A stretch of DNA of 64,000 nucleotides from Gonatopus flavifemur (lineage: Eukaryota; Arthropoda; Insecta; Hymenoptera; Dryinidae). Shown piece after piece: positions 33,596 through 44,955 of this stretch. The notes below the pieces were generated by a model. It was not told the origin of the DNA. It made no database searches and saw only the letters and a program-made list of their open reading frames with translations. A program made the position numbers and the translations under genes. Each line of letters begins with the position of its first letter. The first letter of the stretch is position 1. The DNA is taken from positions 2,371,501 through 2,435,500 of the forward strand of contig JAFFJZ010000025.1 of NCBI GenBank assembly GCA_018340375.1. Reading direction: 5' to 3'.

Positions 33596-33802
33596 GTGCT
33601 AAAAGATTTTCTTACATGGCTTGATGCGTGGGAAATGGACGTGAAAAATAAAAAAATATCTCCAAACGAATTCCTAACCAGTACAACCGCTGAAGGCTTT
33701 CGTGTAACTATTAACTCGACAATTGATTTATGCAACGAACTACTAGATACATATGGATTCAATTACGTTTCAACGCGGAAACTAAACCAAGATCGACTGG
33801 AG
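33596..33802 (+). pseudogene. P/THAP9-like transposase: penultimate exon
   Basis: A 69-codon open exon starts after TATAG and ends at GAG|GTGAGG. It contains FLTWLDAWE, TSTTAEGFRVTINSTIDL and GFNYVSTRKLNQDRLE, the conserved block that in P elements precedes an exon starting with FFG. I did not find that last exon before 38 kb, so the gene is probably also truncated at its 3' end. Confidence 0.85.
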
Positions 33803-33979
33803 GTGAGGCACAATCACATTGCCCTTCATGTTTGCGAATACTTTGGTCATGATTTTTTAGGGAAATATTACCTTCATATTTACTGCATTGTATACAGTGG
33901 ATAGATTCCCAAGTGGCACCAGAATATACTAAGGAAACTCTGCCAATTGGCCCGTGGCTTCCTCGTTTGTGTTGGGAAA

Positions 33980-36090
33980 AACCGGAAAAACATTGGAAAT
34001 TGCTAAAGACTTTTCTTCTACGTTTCTCAACCATCACTGAATTGGGGATGAATTTCATCGCAATCGGATAACAGGAAGCGAAATCATGCTCGATCGCAAA
34101 ATCATAATTTTTGATCCCATATTTCTTCTCCCCGCATGGGCGTAGCCAACTCAAAACTTAAGGGGGGGGGGGGACAACATGTTGAATTCAAATTTTCCAC
34201 AACTTTCCACATGCCCAAGCAGCAACAGAATTTCAAAGTATATACGAAGTAGAAACGTTCGTAGAATGTACGGATGAGATACGAAGAACATATAATGAAT
34301 GTTCATAGAATGTTTGAATGAGACTGTTTTAAATATACTTAGAACGTACGCAGTACATTCGAAATCTACGATATACATTCAATCGACGTTCAATCAACGT
34401 GCTGTCGTATATTCGGTCACATACGTTCGATCAATATGCATAGCACCTATAGAACGGTCTCATTCGAATGTGCATAGAACATATTTCGAATATTCGAAGA
34501 ACGTTTATAGTATATTCTGGTGCTGCTTGGGTGACTGTGGTAAAAATTTCGTCCCAATCGAATGATAGGAACGGAAGATATACGCTCACAAAAAAAGCGT
34601 CACATACACACACAGACAGACAGACACAGGGACAAAATTTTTTCCCGAGCCTGGACAACCATTTCGGCCTAAGAGATTTTCATTTTTGAAACGAAAAAAA
34701 TGTTGGCTTCCGCAAACGATCATAAAGCTTCCCTCTGACGAGGAAGCAAAAATCGTGAAACAATGCAGATTGCTATGAACATTTTTTCGCATTTCTCAAC
34801 CTATCGAGATAAGACTTATTTGGGATTACTATGGAACTGAAAACTAAACCGTGGTATAAATTGCATCGCAATCGAATAACAGAAAGCAAAGACAGGGTCG
34901 GTCGCACAATCACAATTTCCAATAACATGTTTCCTTTCCATCTCCTGTTCTTCTACACGGATCAGTTTGAGATTCATACACAACTACCATCGACACTGCA
35001 TCAACTTGTTGTAGGAATTTTCTGAAGATCGGATAATAGGAACGGAAGATATACGCATGATAACGATATTCTATGAAATTTGCCAATTTGGTTTCTAAGC
35101 TCAATGCTTACTTTTTGCTTTCCTTATGTCCGACTTGCTTGAAATTTATACCGTACAACTAGCACCTCGGGAGTTGATCATGTTCAAAATTTCATGACAT
35201 TTGGATGGTACGGACATGAAGAAGGCATGCTTTCAATATATTGTCAAATAACGCGAATCACAGGAAAAAAATTTTCACAGTTTTCAACCAATTGGAATGA
35301 AACTCATATGGGACTTCCATGGGATATTAACTGGAACGCTGTATAATTTTCATTGCGACCGGATAACAGGAAGTGAAGATCTGGGCGGTCACAAAAATCA
35401 CGATTTTTTGAGTACATTTTTCCTCATTCCTCCCATTCTTCTCCAAAAATCAGCTTAACCTCATATGGGACCATTATCAACACTTCACAAAGTTGTGGTA
35501 AAAATTTCATAACGATCGGATAATAAGAACGGGAGATATCTGCCCGTTAGGGGTATTTCCGGAATTTTCAAATTCTGTTTCAAAGCTCAATGCTTACCAT
35601 GTTCTTCCACCGCTTCTTATTTACTTGAAATTCATACCATACAACCAACACCTCGCGGATTAAACATGTTCAAAATTCCATGGCATTTGGATGATATGGA
35701 CATAGGGAAGGCATACTTTCAAAATATTGCAAAATAACACAGATTTGGAGAAAATATTTTTCAAAGTTTCCAACCGATTGAGATGAAAGTCATATGGGAC
35801 CACAACCGGGTCATAACTGTAGCGCGGTATACGTTTCATTGCAATCAGATAACAGGAAGCGGAGATCTGCACGTACACAAAATCACGAGTTTTTGGAACA
35901 TTTTTCCCTACCCCTCCCGTTCTTCTATGCCGATCGCGTTGAAACTTATATGGGACCACTTTCAGCACTGAACATGACTGTGGTAAAAATTTCGTTCCGA
36001 TCGGATAATAGGAACGAATGATATACGCGTACACAAAAAACGTCACATACACACAGACAGACAGACACGGAAACAAAATTCTTGAAACGA
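33980..36090. repeat. Diverged tandem repeat, period about 480 bp
   Basis: Four units are visible, starting near 34010, 34790, 35275 and 35757. Each carries TTTCNACC, then CATTGCAATCGGATAACAGG, then AAAATCACGA, then GACTGTGGTAAAAATTTCGT. Units 2 and 3 also share TCAATGCTTAC and CATGTTCAAAATT. Units 1 and 4 end in ACAGACAGACAGACAC. Unit 1 is interrupted by the MITE at 34214. This is non-coding and satellite-like. Confidence 0.75.
34214..34531. mobile_element. CCCAAGCARCA-family MITE, 318 bp
   Basis: The ends CCCAAGCAGCAACAGAAT and ATTCTGGTGCTGCTTGGG are inverted, and the interior is full of GAACGTTCGTAGAATG-like palindromic phrases. It is related to 13788-13924 and inserted into unit 1 of the tandem array. 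Confidence 0.75.
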
Positions 36091-36593
36091 TTGTTTGATG
36101 AAAATTAAGTTTCTTATCACGGTATATAATGCATGATATTCCTTAGAAAAAAATCCTCTGATTCATAAGTCTTATAAAAAAATTCAAAAATAGGAGGAAT
36201 TCATGAAAAATAAAAATCATAAACAGTTTATGTATGATTCCGTTGAATCAAAAACGTACACATGATGCATTCCTCAATCAGAATGAATGTATCTGCTACA
36301 TAATCCATGTATAATTTCCATATGATCTATTCCTATTTTAGAGTATATTACTCATAAATAGGAGATGACCATCATATGTCAAATAGCATAAAGTTCGTGA
36401 GATCTCCCTCTCCGTGGGGCACCAGTATCACTTCAAAAACTCACTTCGAACCGCGAGTGTTTTGGAGAACTCATCAATAATTATTTATGCTCTTCGAAAT
36501 ATCTATCAACTGTGACCTTATGAAAAATTATATGTGGATTACGAGTAGATTCCATAAAAAAAAATGAAGAAGGATTCACCTCATTTTCATACA
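36091..36593. other. Gene-free stretch
   Basis: AT-rich sequence downstream of the BEN gene. No feature is recognised. Confidence 0.4.
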
Positions 36594-38667
36594 TTAATTT
36601 ACGTACGAATTTTGTATGAATTCTACATGAATCATTATTAGAATCCAAAGATTTCTTGCCACTTTTTTCCTCGCACTATCCGTTACTCTATTCAAATATG
36701 CATCAAGGTGCTTTTCCTCTAAAACTGTCTGTTCTTCTGTGAAATTCTTTTGCAACCAGTGTGAAAAAAATACCGATACAGCAGCTTTTTTTGTAGGAGT
36801 GAACAATGTACGATTCAAGCCCTTGGTTTCTCTTGTAGTTCGGGAAGCCAAGTCTTCATCCGTCCATATAGATTTGGCTACCGTAGAGATAAATTCACTC
36901 GGCTCAGTAACTTTCATTGCTCCATCGTATGATATTTCCTTAATCCAAGTACCGTGCCCAATAAATACTCGATTGTCGCCAAATTGGTAGTTTTTTTTGG
37001 AATGTTGTTTTTCCCCTGAAAAGAAAAATATCGAATCAATCATCGAGTCGTATGAAATTCGGAAATTTAGTTTTCTTTGCATCCGAAGTATCAACAGATT
37101 TCATATAATATTATGGCTGGGAGTGCTTGTTGACCATCACTTGCAGTGACTGCATGAAATTTGGTAAAATTATACTTCACGAACTATGATAACATCACCA
37201 TATACGCGTAGATTTTGAATACATGTATAGACCTTTATTACTTTATCGTTTTTCATTGAGAATTTTCAGATTTTGAGAAGCCAAAAAAGTTCACTGGATC
37301 CAAAAAGAATTTGAGAATGGAGAAAATTGGAAATTTTATGAAACTGACAAATGTTTTCTACTTTCATAATTCCAAGGGAACATCAGAATGGGTAGGGGGT
37401 CATTTCGCCGAAAATGTTTTTGGCCGAAAATTTGTTCATTGGCAGATTTGATAGAAGTAACTACACATTCCCAGGAAATACTAGTGATTCTCCAATGCAG
37501 AAAATTCGGCCAAAAACATTTTCGGCTAAAAGACCCTCTACCATCAGAATGTTTGTGATAAAGAAGAAGGTCTTCGTCAAGGTCTTAAAGATTTTTGGAA
37601 ATTTGATTTGCTATTCAATAAGAGAATAAGAATTCGATTATAAGATCGAAACAAATAGCCCACCATTCTGTAGTGATTCGTAGTCATGTTCAATTTCTCT
37701 GTATTTGGCATTCACCACATCTAATTCATTTTTGAGTTTTGTTACTTGCTCCTTCAATATTTGAATTTTCTTCCTGAGCTGATTTTCCGACATATTCTCT
37801 TCATCTGATCCCATCTGAGTCGATGCTGAAACATAGTTTAATTCATATTCAAGAATTCTCACATATGAATAATTATCTATCCTAGAAATGATTCAAATAT
37901 ACATAAATATGTATTCTGAATCATCATTCGAATATATTCAGAAAACAGTATGTTTGTATTCCTTCAGTGAGACTTTGACGTCACTGCACATTCACTCACA
38001 TGCATTTGATACACCCATGTCTTCTGTATGATCATCTGTGTCACTCATAGCATCATTATCTTTTGTTTTCCCTTTTCCTGAATGAGCATCCACAATTTCA
38101 TTGTCGCTCTTCGCTTCACAATTTTGTGCATGTTGCTTGTGTATCTGTATAGAATAAAAATTCAATGTTTCTTTATCAAAGAAACAAATTGCTATCATTG
38201 TTTATGAATGCTCATAACAGCATATAAATGAATTATCCTTCAAACCTGCATTGTTTTCTTTCTCTTTGCATTTGTCACTTTCGTTGGAGAATCCTCATCA
38301 CGATCATCTGTGTCACTCATAGCATCATTATCTTTTGTTTTCCCTTTTCCTAAATGAGCATCCACAATTTCATTGTCGCTCTTCGCTTCACAATTTTGTG
38401 CATGTTGCTTGTGTATCTGTATAGAATAAAAATTCAATGTTTTTTCATCGGAGAAATCAAATTGCTATCATTGTTTATGAATGCTCATAACAGCATATAA
38501 ATGAATTATCGTTCAAACCTGCATTGTTTTTTTTCTCTTTGCATTTGTCACTTTCACTGGAGAATTCTCATCCGCGGTCGAGACGGAATCGTTGATTGCA
38601 CTGTGACTCAGTTCCGAGACGTTGATTCTTTTTGTTGTAATTTGCGTTTTGAGCTCTTGACGACTTG
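36594..38667 (-). CDS. BEN-domain protein gene, 5 exons, 5' end missing
   Basis: Exons with agreeing phases are 38519-38667, 38246-38416, 38000-38144, 37664-37825 and 36594-37015. Acceptors end in TTTTGCAG, TATACAG, TATACAG, TTTCAG and TTTTCAG. Donors are GTTTGA twice, GTGAGT and GTGGGC. The first three exons encode acidic and basic low-complexity sequence (KVTNAKRKKTMQ; IHKQHAQNCEAK). Exon 4 is a coiled coil (QLRKKIQILKEQVTKL). Exon 5 is a BEN domain (IGHGTWI, KSIWTDEDLASRTTRETKG, LFTPTKKAAVSVFFSHWL). BEN domains bind DNA or chromatin in nuclear repressors. Exons 2 and 3 are products of a 272-bp tandem duplication. The initiator exon was not found, and a DD41D remnant lies 127 bp upstream. 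It is likely a host gene, but mobile origin cannot be excluded. Confidence 0.75.
37390..37542. mobile_element. GGGTAG-type MITE, copy 2, in a BEN intron
   Basis: The ends GGGTAGGGGGTCATTTCGCC and AAAAGACCCTCTACC are inverted, with an exact 8-bp duplication ATCAGAAT on both sides (37382-37389 and 37543-37550). It lies in the last intron of the BEN gene. Confidence 0.9.
38030..38560. repeat. 272-bp tandem duplication across BEN exons
   Basis: ATCATCTGTGTCACTCATAG at 38031 recurs at 38303, and the following 250 bp, including the intron and the start of the next exon, are nearly identical. Each unit contains an exon start, an intron and an exon end, so the duplication added one complete 57-codon exon in frame. 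Confidence 0.85.
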
Positions 38668-38793
38668 CTGCAAAAAACCTTTCTTATTAGCACTTAAATT
38701 ATTCACTTAATTTCAGGTTAGAATTGAAAGATTTTCAATACTTTATTATTTTCGAACAAGCTACACAAATCCACGGGCTATAGATTCTATATA

Positions 38794-39829
38794 CAGGGTG
38801 GGGCATTTAAAGTGTCGCGGGCGTTTTTTCCAAAAATAAAATGAGATATGAGAAAATTTTTCGGACAAAAATTGTAGGGTATCGAGGGGGACATCCGATG
38901 GTGGCCTTGGCTTTGACCTCAAATCTCATCTTCAAGGGCATTCTGAGGTCAACTCTTGTTTTTCAAATAGCATCTCATATTTTTTACTGCAGATTTGGAT
39001 TCTAGGTCAAAAACCAAGAAACTTTTGTCTGAACCATTTTCCTGAAATCCGCAAAGATGGCGCTCTAATCGATATTGTTCCATACTGAATCTGACATTAG
39101 AATAACTCGAAAACGAAGGGTCTTGGAGGAGAATGTTTCGGACAAAAGTTGTCTGATTCCAAGGGGGACCCCTTGAACTGAAACGGAGGTGATGGGGTAT
39201 AACAGACAAAACACAACACATTTCAATCGTCTACATCACTTGGATAATTTTAATGCAGTAGATGCTCAAAATGATGGCCTCCGACTTCAATACACATTTC
39301 AAAACGTTTTACAAAAGATTGCTGAACTCGTGCTAAAATATCTTCATTGATGCTCGCGCATGCATTGATGATTCGTTGACGCATATTCTCAGGTGTAGTC
39401 GGTGCTTGTTGATGAACTGTATCTTTTATGTATCCCCTTGAAAAAAAATCTGGAGAAGTAAGATCCGGAGAACGGGCAGGCCAATGAACTGGTCCACGAC
39501 GTCCTATCCATCGTCCAGGATAATCTCTGTCCAATATTTCTCGAGCTGTGACTGCATAATGGGATGGACGACCATCGTGTTGATACCACATATTCAATCG
39601 TTCCTGAATAGGTATGTCTTCAAGTAATGTTGGAAGTACTTGATCTAAGAAATGTCTGTACTTCTCTCCATTCAGCGTATCTGCAATGAAGTACGGTCCA
39701 ATTACTCGAGATCGAAAAATACCACACCAAACATTCACAGCCCATTGTCTTTGATGCTCTACTTGACGTAACCATCTTGGATTTTCTGTCGCCCAGTAAT
39801 GCATATTATGTCGATTTACTTGACCATGA
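38794..39829 (-). mobile_element. Truncated DD41D element
   Basis: This matches the left 1036 bp of the element at 59017-61048 almost base for base, starting CAGGGTGGGGCATTTAAAG after TA. It stops abruptly at 39829, where LINE sequence begins. The retained transposase C-terminus (39250-39804) has QHDGRPSHY and SPDLTSPDFF. The other half does not reappear on the far side of the LINE. Confidence 0.9.
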
Positions 39830-41360
39830 CTGTTCTTTTGCTTTCCTTGATTCTCTTATTATTTTATTTCTCAATAATTTGTATCGTTGCTGGCCTTCTT
39901 GGCTATCATTATTCTTGTATTTTCTTCTTTCATTTATCAATTCTAAAATTTCTCCCGTTATCCATGGGTTTTTAGCTTCTACTCCATCATTCTTCAAAAT
40001 CTTATCCGCACATTCTCTTTTATTCCCCTTCATCTTTGTCCATCTCCTCTCTATTCCCAAGTCTTTCTCTTTTTGATCTCCCAATTTTTCATCCAACATT
40101 TTCTCGAATGCCTCATGTGTTTGTTTTTGCTTGAGGTTCTTCAAATTCCATCTTTTCTGCATTTTCCTTTTCTTCTTCAGAGATTTGAATTTCAGAGAAC
40201 ATTTCATCATCAACATATTATGATCACTATCTATATCTGCACCGGGATAAGTTTTACAGAATAAAATTGTCGCTATCCCGAAAAAACAAGGGGCAGACAA
40301 ATGCGAGAACTACAGAACGATCAGTTTAACTTCACATGCTTCGAAAATACTGACCAAAATTATATACAGGAGGATGGAAAATAAAATAGAGAGTAGATTA
40401 GCAGAAGATCAGTTTGGTTTTAGAAAAAATAGGGGAACGCGAGAAGCAATTTTAGCACTTAGGGCAGTAATAGAGAAAAGAATAGCGCTGAAGAAATCTG
40501 TCTACATAGGTTTTGTAGATATACAAAAGGCTTTCGATAATGTGAACTGGGAGAAGATGTTTGCGATCCTGGAGAAGGTGGGAATAAATTATAAAGATAG
40601 AAGAATAATATATGAATTATATAAGAATCAAAGTGCAATAATAGACAAAGAGGGTCAGGAAGGGGGAGCACAAATAAGGAGAGGGGTGAGACAAGGATGC
40701 TCATTATCGCCACTGATTTTCTAGAAGAACGAAAATCAAAATAGATACCGAGATAATTGAACAGGTGAAGGAATTCAAATATCTAGGAAGCATAATAACA
40801 GAAAACGGCAAAATCGAAAGAGATATAAGAGCAAGAATAGCCCAAGGGAAACAGGCTTTCTACCAAAAAAAACAGTTATGATGCTCAAAAAATATAAGCT
40901 TGAAAGTAAGGAAGAAATTCTTGAAAAGTTATGTTTGGAGCACAGCATTATATGGCTGCGAAACTTGGACAATGGGGAAAACTGATCAACGAAGACTTGA
41001 CGCTTTTGAAATGTGGTGTTATAGGAGGATGCTCAGAATAGAACGGATTGACAAAGTCAAAAATGAAGAAGTACTCGAGCAGATAAATGAAGAAAGAAAT
41101 CTTTTGAAACACATCGTGAAAAGAAGAAGCAATCTTATAGGACACACATTACGGCATGAGAGTTCATTGAAAACAATATTGGAAGGGAAAATGCATGGTA
41201 AAACTGGTAAAGGTAGACCTAGATTGAGTTATATGAAGCAAATCGTACAAGACAAGGGATGTAGTAGATATGTAGAAATTAAACGTTTGGCGGATAATAG
41301 ACAGGGGTGGCGGGTTTCATCAAACCAGTCGTAAGACTGATTACTTCATGATGATGAACC
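39830..41360. mobile_element. LINE insertion with inverted 5' segment
   Basis: 39830-40262 reads on the minus strand as the end of the endonuclease/linker (KTYPGADIDSDHN, then KNPWITGEILELINERRKY). From about 40265 the element reads on the plus strand as reverse transcriptase (ENYRTISLTS, GFRKNRGTREAILALR, FVDIQKAFDNVNW, GVRQGCSLSPLIF). It then jumps by deletion to the C-terminal part (TALYGCETWTM, 40900-41334). The catalytic YADD-type motif is missing because of that deletion. The 3' end is the ATGATGATGAA stretch near 41350. Confidence 0.85.
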
Positions 41361-41884
41361 CGCATCCGTCCCGCATTTTTTCAACTAAATTTATTTCTCA
41401 TATATAGATTGATACATAGATCGCTAACCCCTTGAAACCGTGGAAAATGGATCCATGAACTATTTTTTTTGTCATATTTGGATAGTATCATAATTGGATC
41501 AACAGATTCGTTAATTCGGAAATCTTACCGTTAATGTATGGTTACATTCTGGTGAATTACCGATTCATTATTAGGCAAAAACCAAAAAATGGCCAGAGAA
41601 TAACCAAAAAGTGTTTTTGGTGCTCTTATGATTCGTATTTTGGTTATCAAAGCGCACAAACCAGCTGGTTTTTTCCGTTCATTTTTTGGCAAACTCAAAA
41701 CCGCCCAGATATTAAGTAAGGAGCAAGGATATTATTGCACAGTCACAATTTGCAGTTATAACATAATTGTAAGGACCTGTTTCGCAGAATTTGACAAACT
41801 TTGTTCACTGCTCTAAAGTCAGCGATCATATCATGCATTAATTTAGTCACGTTTATAATTTATGATATTCTAATATTTCTCAAA
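41361..41884. other. Gene-free stretch
   Basis: No feature is recognised, and the missing half of the DD41D element is not here. Confidence 0.4.
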
Positions 41885-42172
41885 CATACACGTAGGAAAC
41901 TCGCGAGATATTACATCGCCTAACCTTTCCGTGATTTTCCATCTCGCGATTAGGTGATTTTTTATCTCGACTGCGTGAAAAAACATCACAACATCGAAGA
42001 ACATAAATCTCGAATCTCGGTGATATTATTTCACCGTGAAGTTGGAGATCTAAAACCAAGCAGTTTTAGTGATGAAAAATCATCATCGGTTGATTTCGTG
42101 TCACGTCAGTTGTGAGATAAAATATCTCGAAATGTTAGGTGATGTAATATCTCACGGGTTCCTTGCGTATGC
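41885..42172. mobile_element. 288-bp foldback MITE
   Basis: The left CATACACGTAGGAAACTCGC, then GAGATATTACATCGCCTAAC, pairs with the right GTTAGGTGATGTAATATCTC, then GGGTTCCTTGCGTATG. TGTGAGATAAAATATCTCGA and its partner form inner arms. Confidence 0.8.
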
Positions 42173-42789
42173 AGCAATATTTTTGTATATAAGACTTTTT
42201 ACATGTTCTACATACCATGTATTAATTTCGACCATTCAGTAAGCAATGATACAGAATTATGTAAACTGTCAATAGCCTTTCCCAATCGAATGTTTCCATG
42301 CGATAATCCTCAAATACCTATGGAACATACATATATAGTTGATGCTAATAAACCAAACATTTTCATATACGTAGATGGAAATTCTTTCGGATGTTACATA
42401 ATATTTTCCTAGTGAAAATGAATCAAATGTGATCTCCTATATGGATTCATATACGCATCACATATGAACCTTACTCAATACCTGTTGAATTCGTATATGA
42501 TACCTATATGATCCATGCTCAATCCCTATAGAAAGTGGCATCATACACATAAAGAAACAATTTCCGTCATGTATGGGAGGTGCAGTTCACTTCAACACTT
42601 TTAATATTCAGGATTAAAAGTGTTGAAGCCATAAAAATCAGGATTGGCGTGAAAGGTTCGCAATGTAAAAGATGCAAAACCTTTAGTTGAGAACAGAGCC
42701 CTGGTTAAAGTCTCATAACGATCCATAAAAGGATAGTTTGATCATGAAAGATTATGGAATTCGTAATAGGATATTTATGGATGAAGTAT
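42173..42789. other. Gene-free stretch
   Basis: AT-rich sequence with a small inverted pair CAACACTTTTAATATTCAGG / ATTAAAAGTGTTG at 42593-42625. Confidence 0.4.
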
Positions 42790-43350
42790 TTATTTGAATG
42801 AAATTGTGCTCATGATTCGCTGTGAATCATCCTCCGTTACTCCACCTTGTATCCACGACTCCCTTTCATCCATCTTGCATCCACGGATATGCGACGTAAA
42901 GATCGGTGGGAGTGCTTTTAGGGTATGAACCACGGGAAGTATATGTTCCTCAGAACATGTAAATATGTTTTTGGTAACAGAGAGTTTTTGTCTCAGTGTA
43001 TTTTCATTACTATTGAATGTTGAGCGTATTCGGAAACTAATAACAGATACATCACCTTTTAAACTTTTTAAACACGATCGAAGAGCTGTGTTTTCTGTAA
43101 TTTTTTCTTCCAACTGTTGTTCCAACGAGTTGAGGTTTTCCAATAATTTCGATATATAGTAATCGTTTCCTTGTGTTTGTGTTTCCTCATCTTTTTGGTT
43201 GACTTCTTCGTTTATTCTGTTTGTCTTTATTTTCATTGGTTCTCTATCTAATAAATCTTCTCCGAGGTCATAATCTTGAATACAATGTTTTTTAGTTTTC
43301 ATCATGCTGTTCACCATTTGTTCACGTTTTTTAATAGATTGCTTCTTCAT
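42790..43350 (-). CDS. Hypothetical 186-codon protein with coiled coil
   Basis: The frame is open and starts with a lysine-rich segment (MKKQSIKKREQM). It then has a heptad-like stretch (KLLENLNSLEQQLEEKITEN, about residues 68-90) and a C-terminal part containing CSEEHILPVVHTLKALPP. I do not recognise the family. It is on the same strand as the BEN gene and 4 kb upstream, so it might be an upstream exon of that gene or of another one, but no phase-compatible splice link was found. Confidence 0.35.
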   Translation of the reverse strand: MKKQSIKKREQMVNSMMKTKKHCIQDYDLGEDLLDREPMKIKTNRINEEVNQKDEETQTQGNDYYISKLLENLNSLEQQLEEKITENTALRSCLKSLKGDVSVISFRIRSTFNSNENTLRQKLSVTKNIFTCSEEHILPVVHTLKALPPIFTSHIRGCKMDERESWIQGGVTEDDSQRIMSTISFK

Positions 43351-43414
43351 CTGTAATCGGTTTGATTAACAAATTCAATAATAAATTGAGTTCAGTATCT
43401 TGAATCTCATTAAG

Positions 43415-44118
43415 GGGTAATATCATCTTGTGTCCACGAAATTTGTTGCCATTTTCTAAGACCTACCACAAACGATAGAAACATTTCTGAAATATGGGGT
43501 TTTGTGAAAGTACTAGTCTTTGAGTACTAGAAACACATTTTATCATATTTTTACAAAACAAATTGAAGGCATATCAGCACATTCAAGATAAGTCTGTTAA
43601 TTTGCATTGGCGTACCGCTGCAGGTCACAATTATGAACGTAGAACGAAAAACCAAGAAGTTTCTCAAAATATATTCCAAAATCTAGCGAACATCGTAGGA
43701 TTTTTCCAAATAACTGATTTTAAAGGAAATAGCATTGATTTGAATTTTTTTTTCGATTTTTTCTCCGTTAAACCGATCGAAAATCCCTCATAAAATCTGT
43801 CGTATTCAATTTATCGAAAAAATCCTACGATGTTCGCTAGATTTTGGACTATATTTTGAGAAACTTTCTACTTTTTTGTTTTACATTCATAATTGTGACA
43901 TGTAGCGGCATGCTAATGTGAATTAACAGACTTATTTTGAATGTGCTGATATGCTGCCATTTGGTATTGTAAAAATATGATGAAATGTGTTCCTGGTACT
44001 CAAAGACTAGTACTTTTATATGCACAAACCCCATATTTCGAAAATGTTTCTATCGTTTGTGGTAAGTCTTAGGAAATGGCAAAGAATTTCGTGGGCACGA
44101 GGTGATATTACCCCTCAA
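43415..44118. mobile_element. 704-bp foldback element
   Basis: The outer ends AGGGGTAATATCATCTTGTG and CACGAGGTGATATTACCCCT pair, and pairing continues through CCACAAACGATAGAAACATT and GATGTTCGCTAGATTTTGG for about 270 bp per arm. There is no coding capacity. Size and structure suggest a foldback or long-TIR non-autonomous element. Confidence 0.85.
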
Positions 44119-44420
44119 AATGAATTAAATTTGTCGTATAATAATTACTGAAGTTCAAATTATAAGTATTAGTCGAATTTATAGAGATCCCGCTGGAACT
44201 TGGAAAAACTCTGCTTGGACAGAGATAGAGATTCTAACATGGGACAAAATCCATTGAAACGGATAGAACTAGATCAAAATCGAATTCGTTCCCAACTGGC
44301 AATTTTACTGGTACTTTTAAAAAAAATACACAAAAAATTTTAGATAATGAACTCTATGAAATTCTTTTGAATTTTTTTTCCATCTTCTTGAGAGAAACTT
44401 CAATCAATTCTGCGGTGATC

Positions 44421-44955
44421 CCCGCCAATCCCAGAGTGGGCCGAATTTCCTTTTTTTCTTAATTGAAAAAAAAATTTCAATTTCTCAAAATTTTTTTTTT
44501 AGAAACTTTGTTTATATGAAAAATAAATGCAAGTAAATGATTTTCTAATATGACATACTTAATTCAAAGTCCAAACTTGTAACTAGTGACTAGGAATCTA
44601 CGTTTGATACGATTGACATTCAATATTTTCAAGAATAATACAAAAAATAATTCATGTTATTTATCTTTGGTGCTTAAATATTTTACTTTAAATTTTTTCA
44701 TATTTTATTTGAAAATAAAATGAATTATTTGTTGTGTTATTATTGGAAATATTGAATTTCAATTGTATCAAACGTAGATTCCTAGTCACTAGTTATAAGT
44801 TTGGACTTGAATTATATATCTTATATCGAAATATCATTTACTTGCATTCATTTTTCATATAAACAAAGTTTCTAAAAAAAATGTTGAAAACAAAAAATTT
44901 TTTCTCCAATTCAAAAAAATAGAGAGAAAATTCGGCCCACTGTGGGATTGGCGGG
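44421..44955. mobile_element. 535-bp foldback element
   Basis: The ends CCCGCCAATCCCAGAGTGGG and CCCACTGTGGGATTGGCGGG pair. The arms of about 190 bp share TTTGTTTATATGAAAAAT and GACTAGGAATCTACGTTTGA with their complements. The spacer is AT-rich. Confidence 0.85.
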
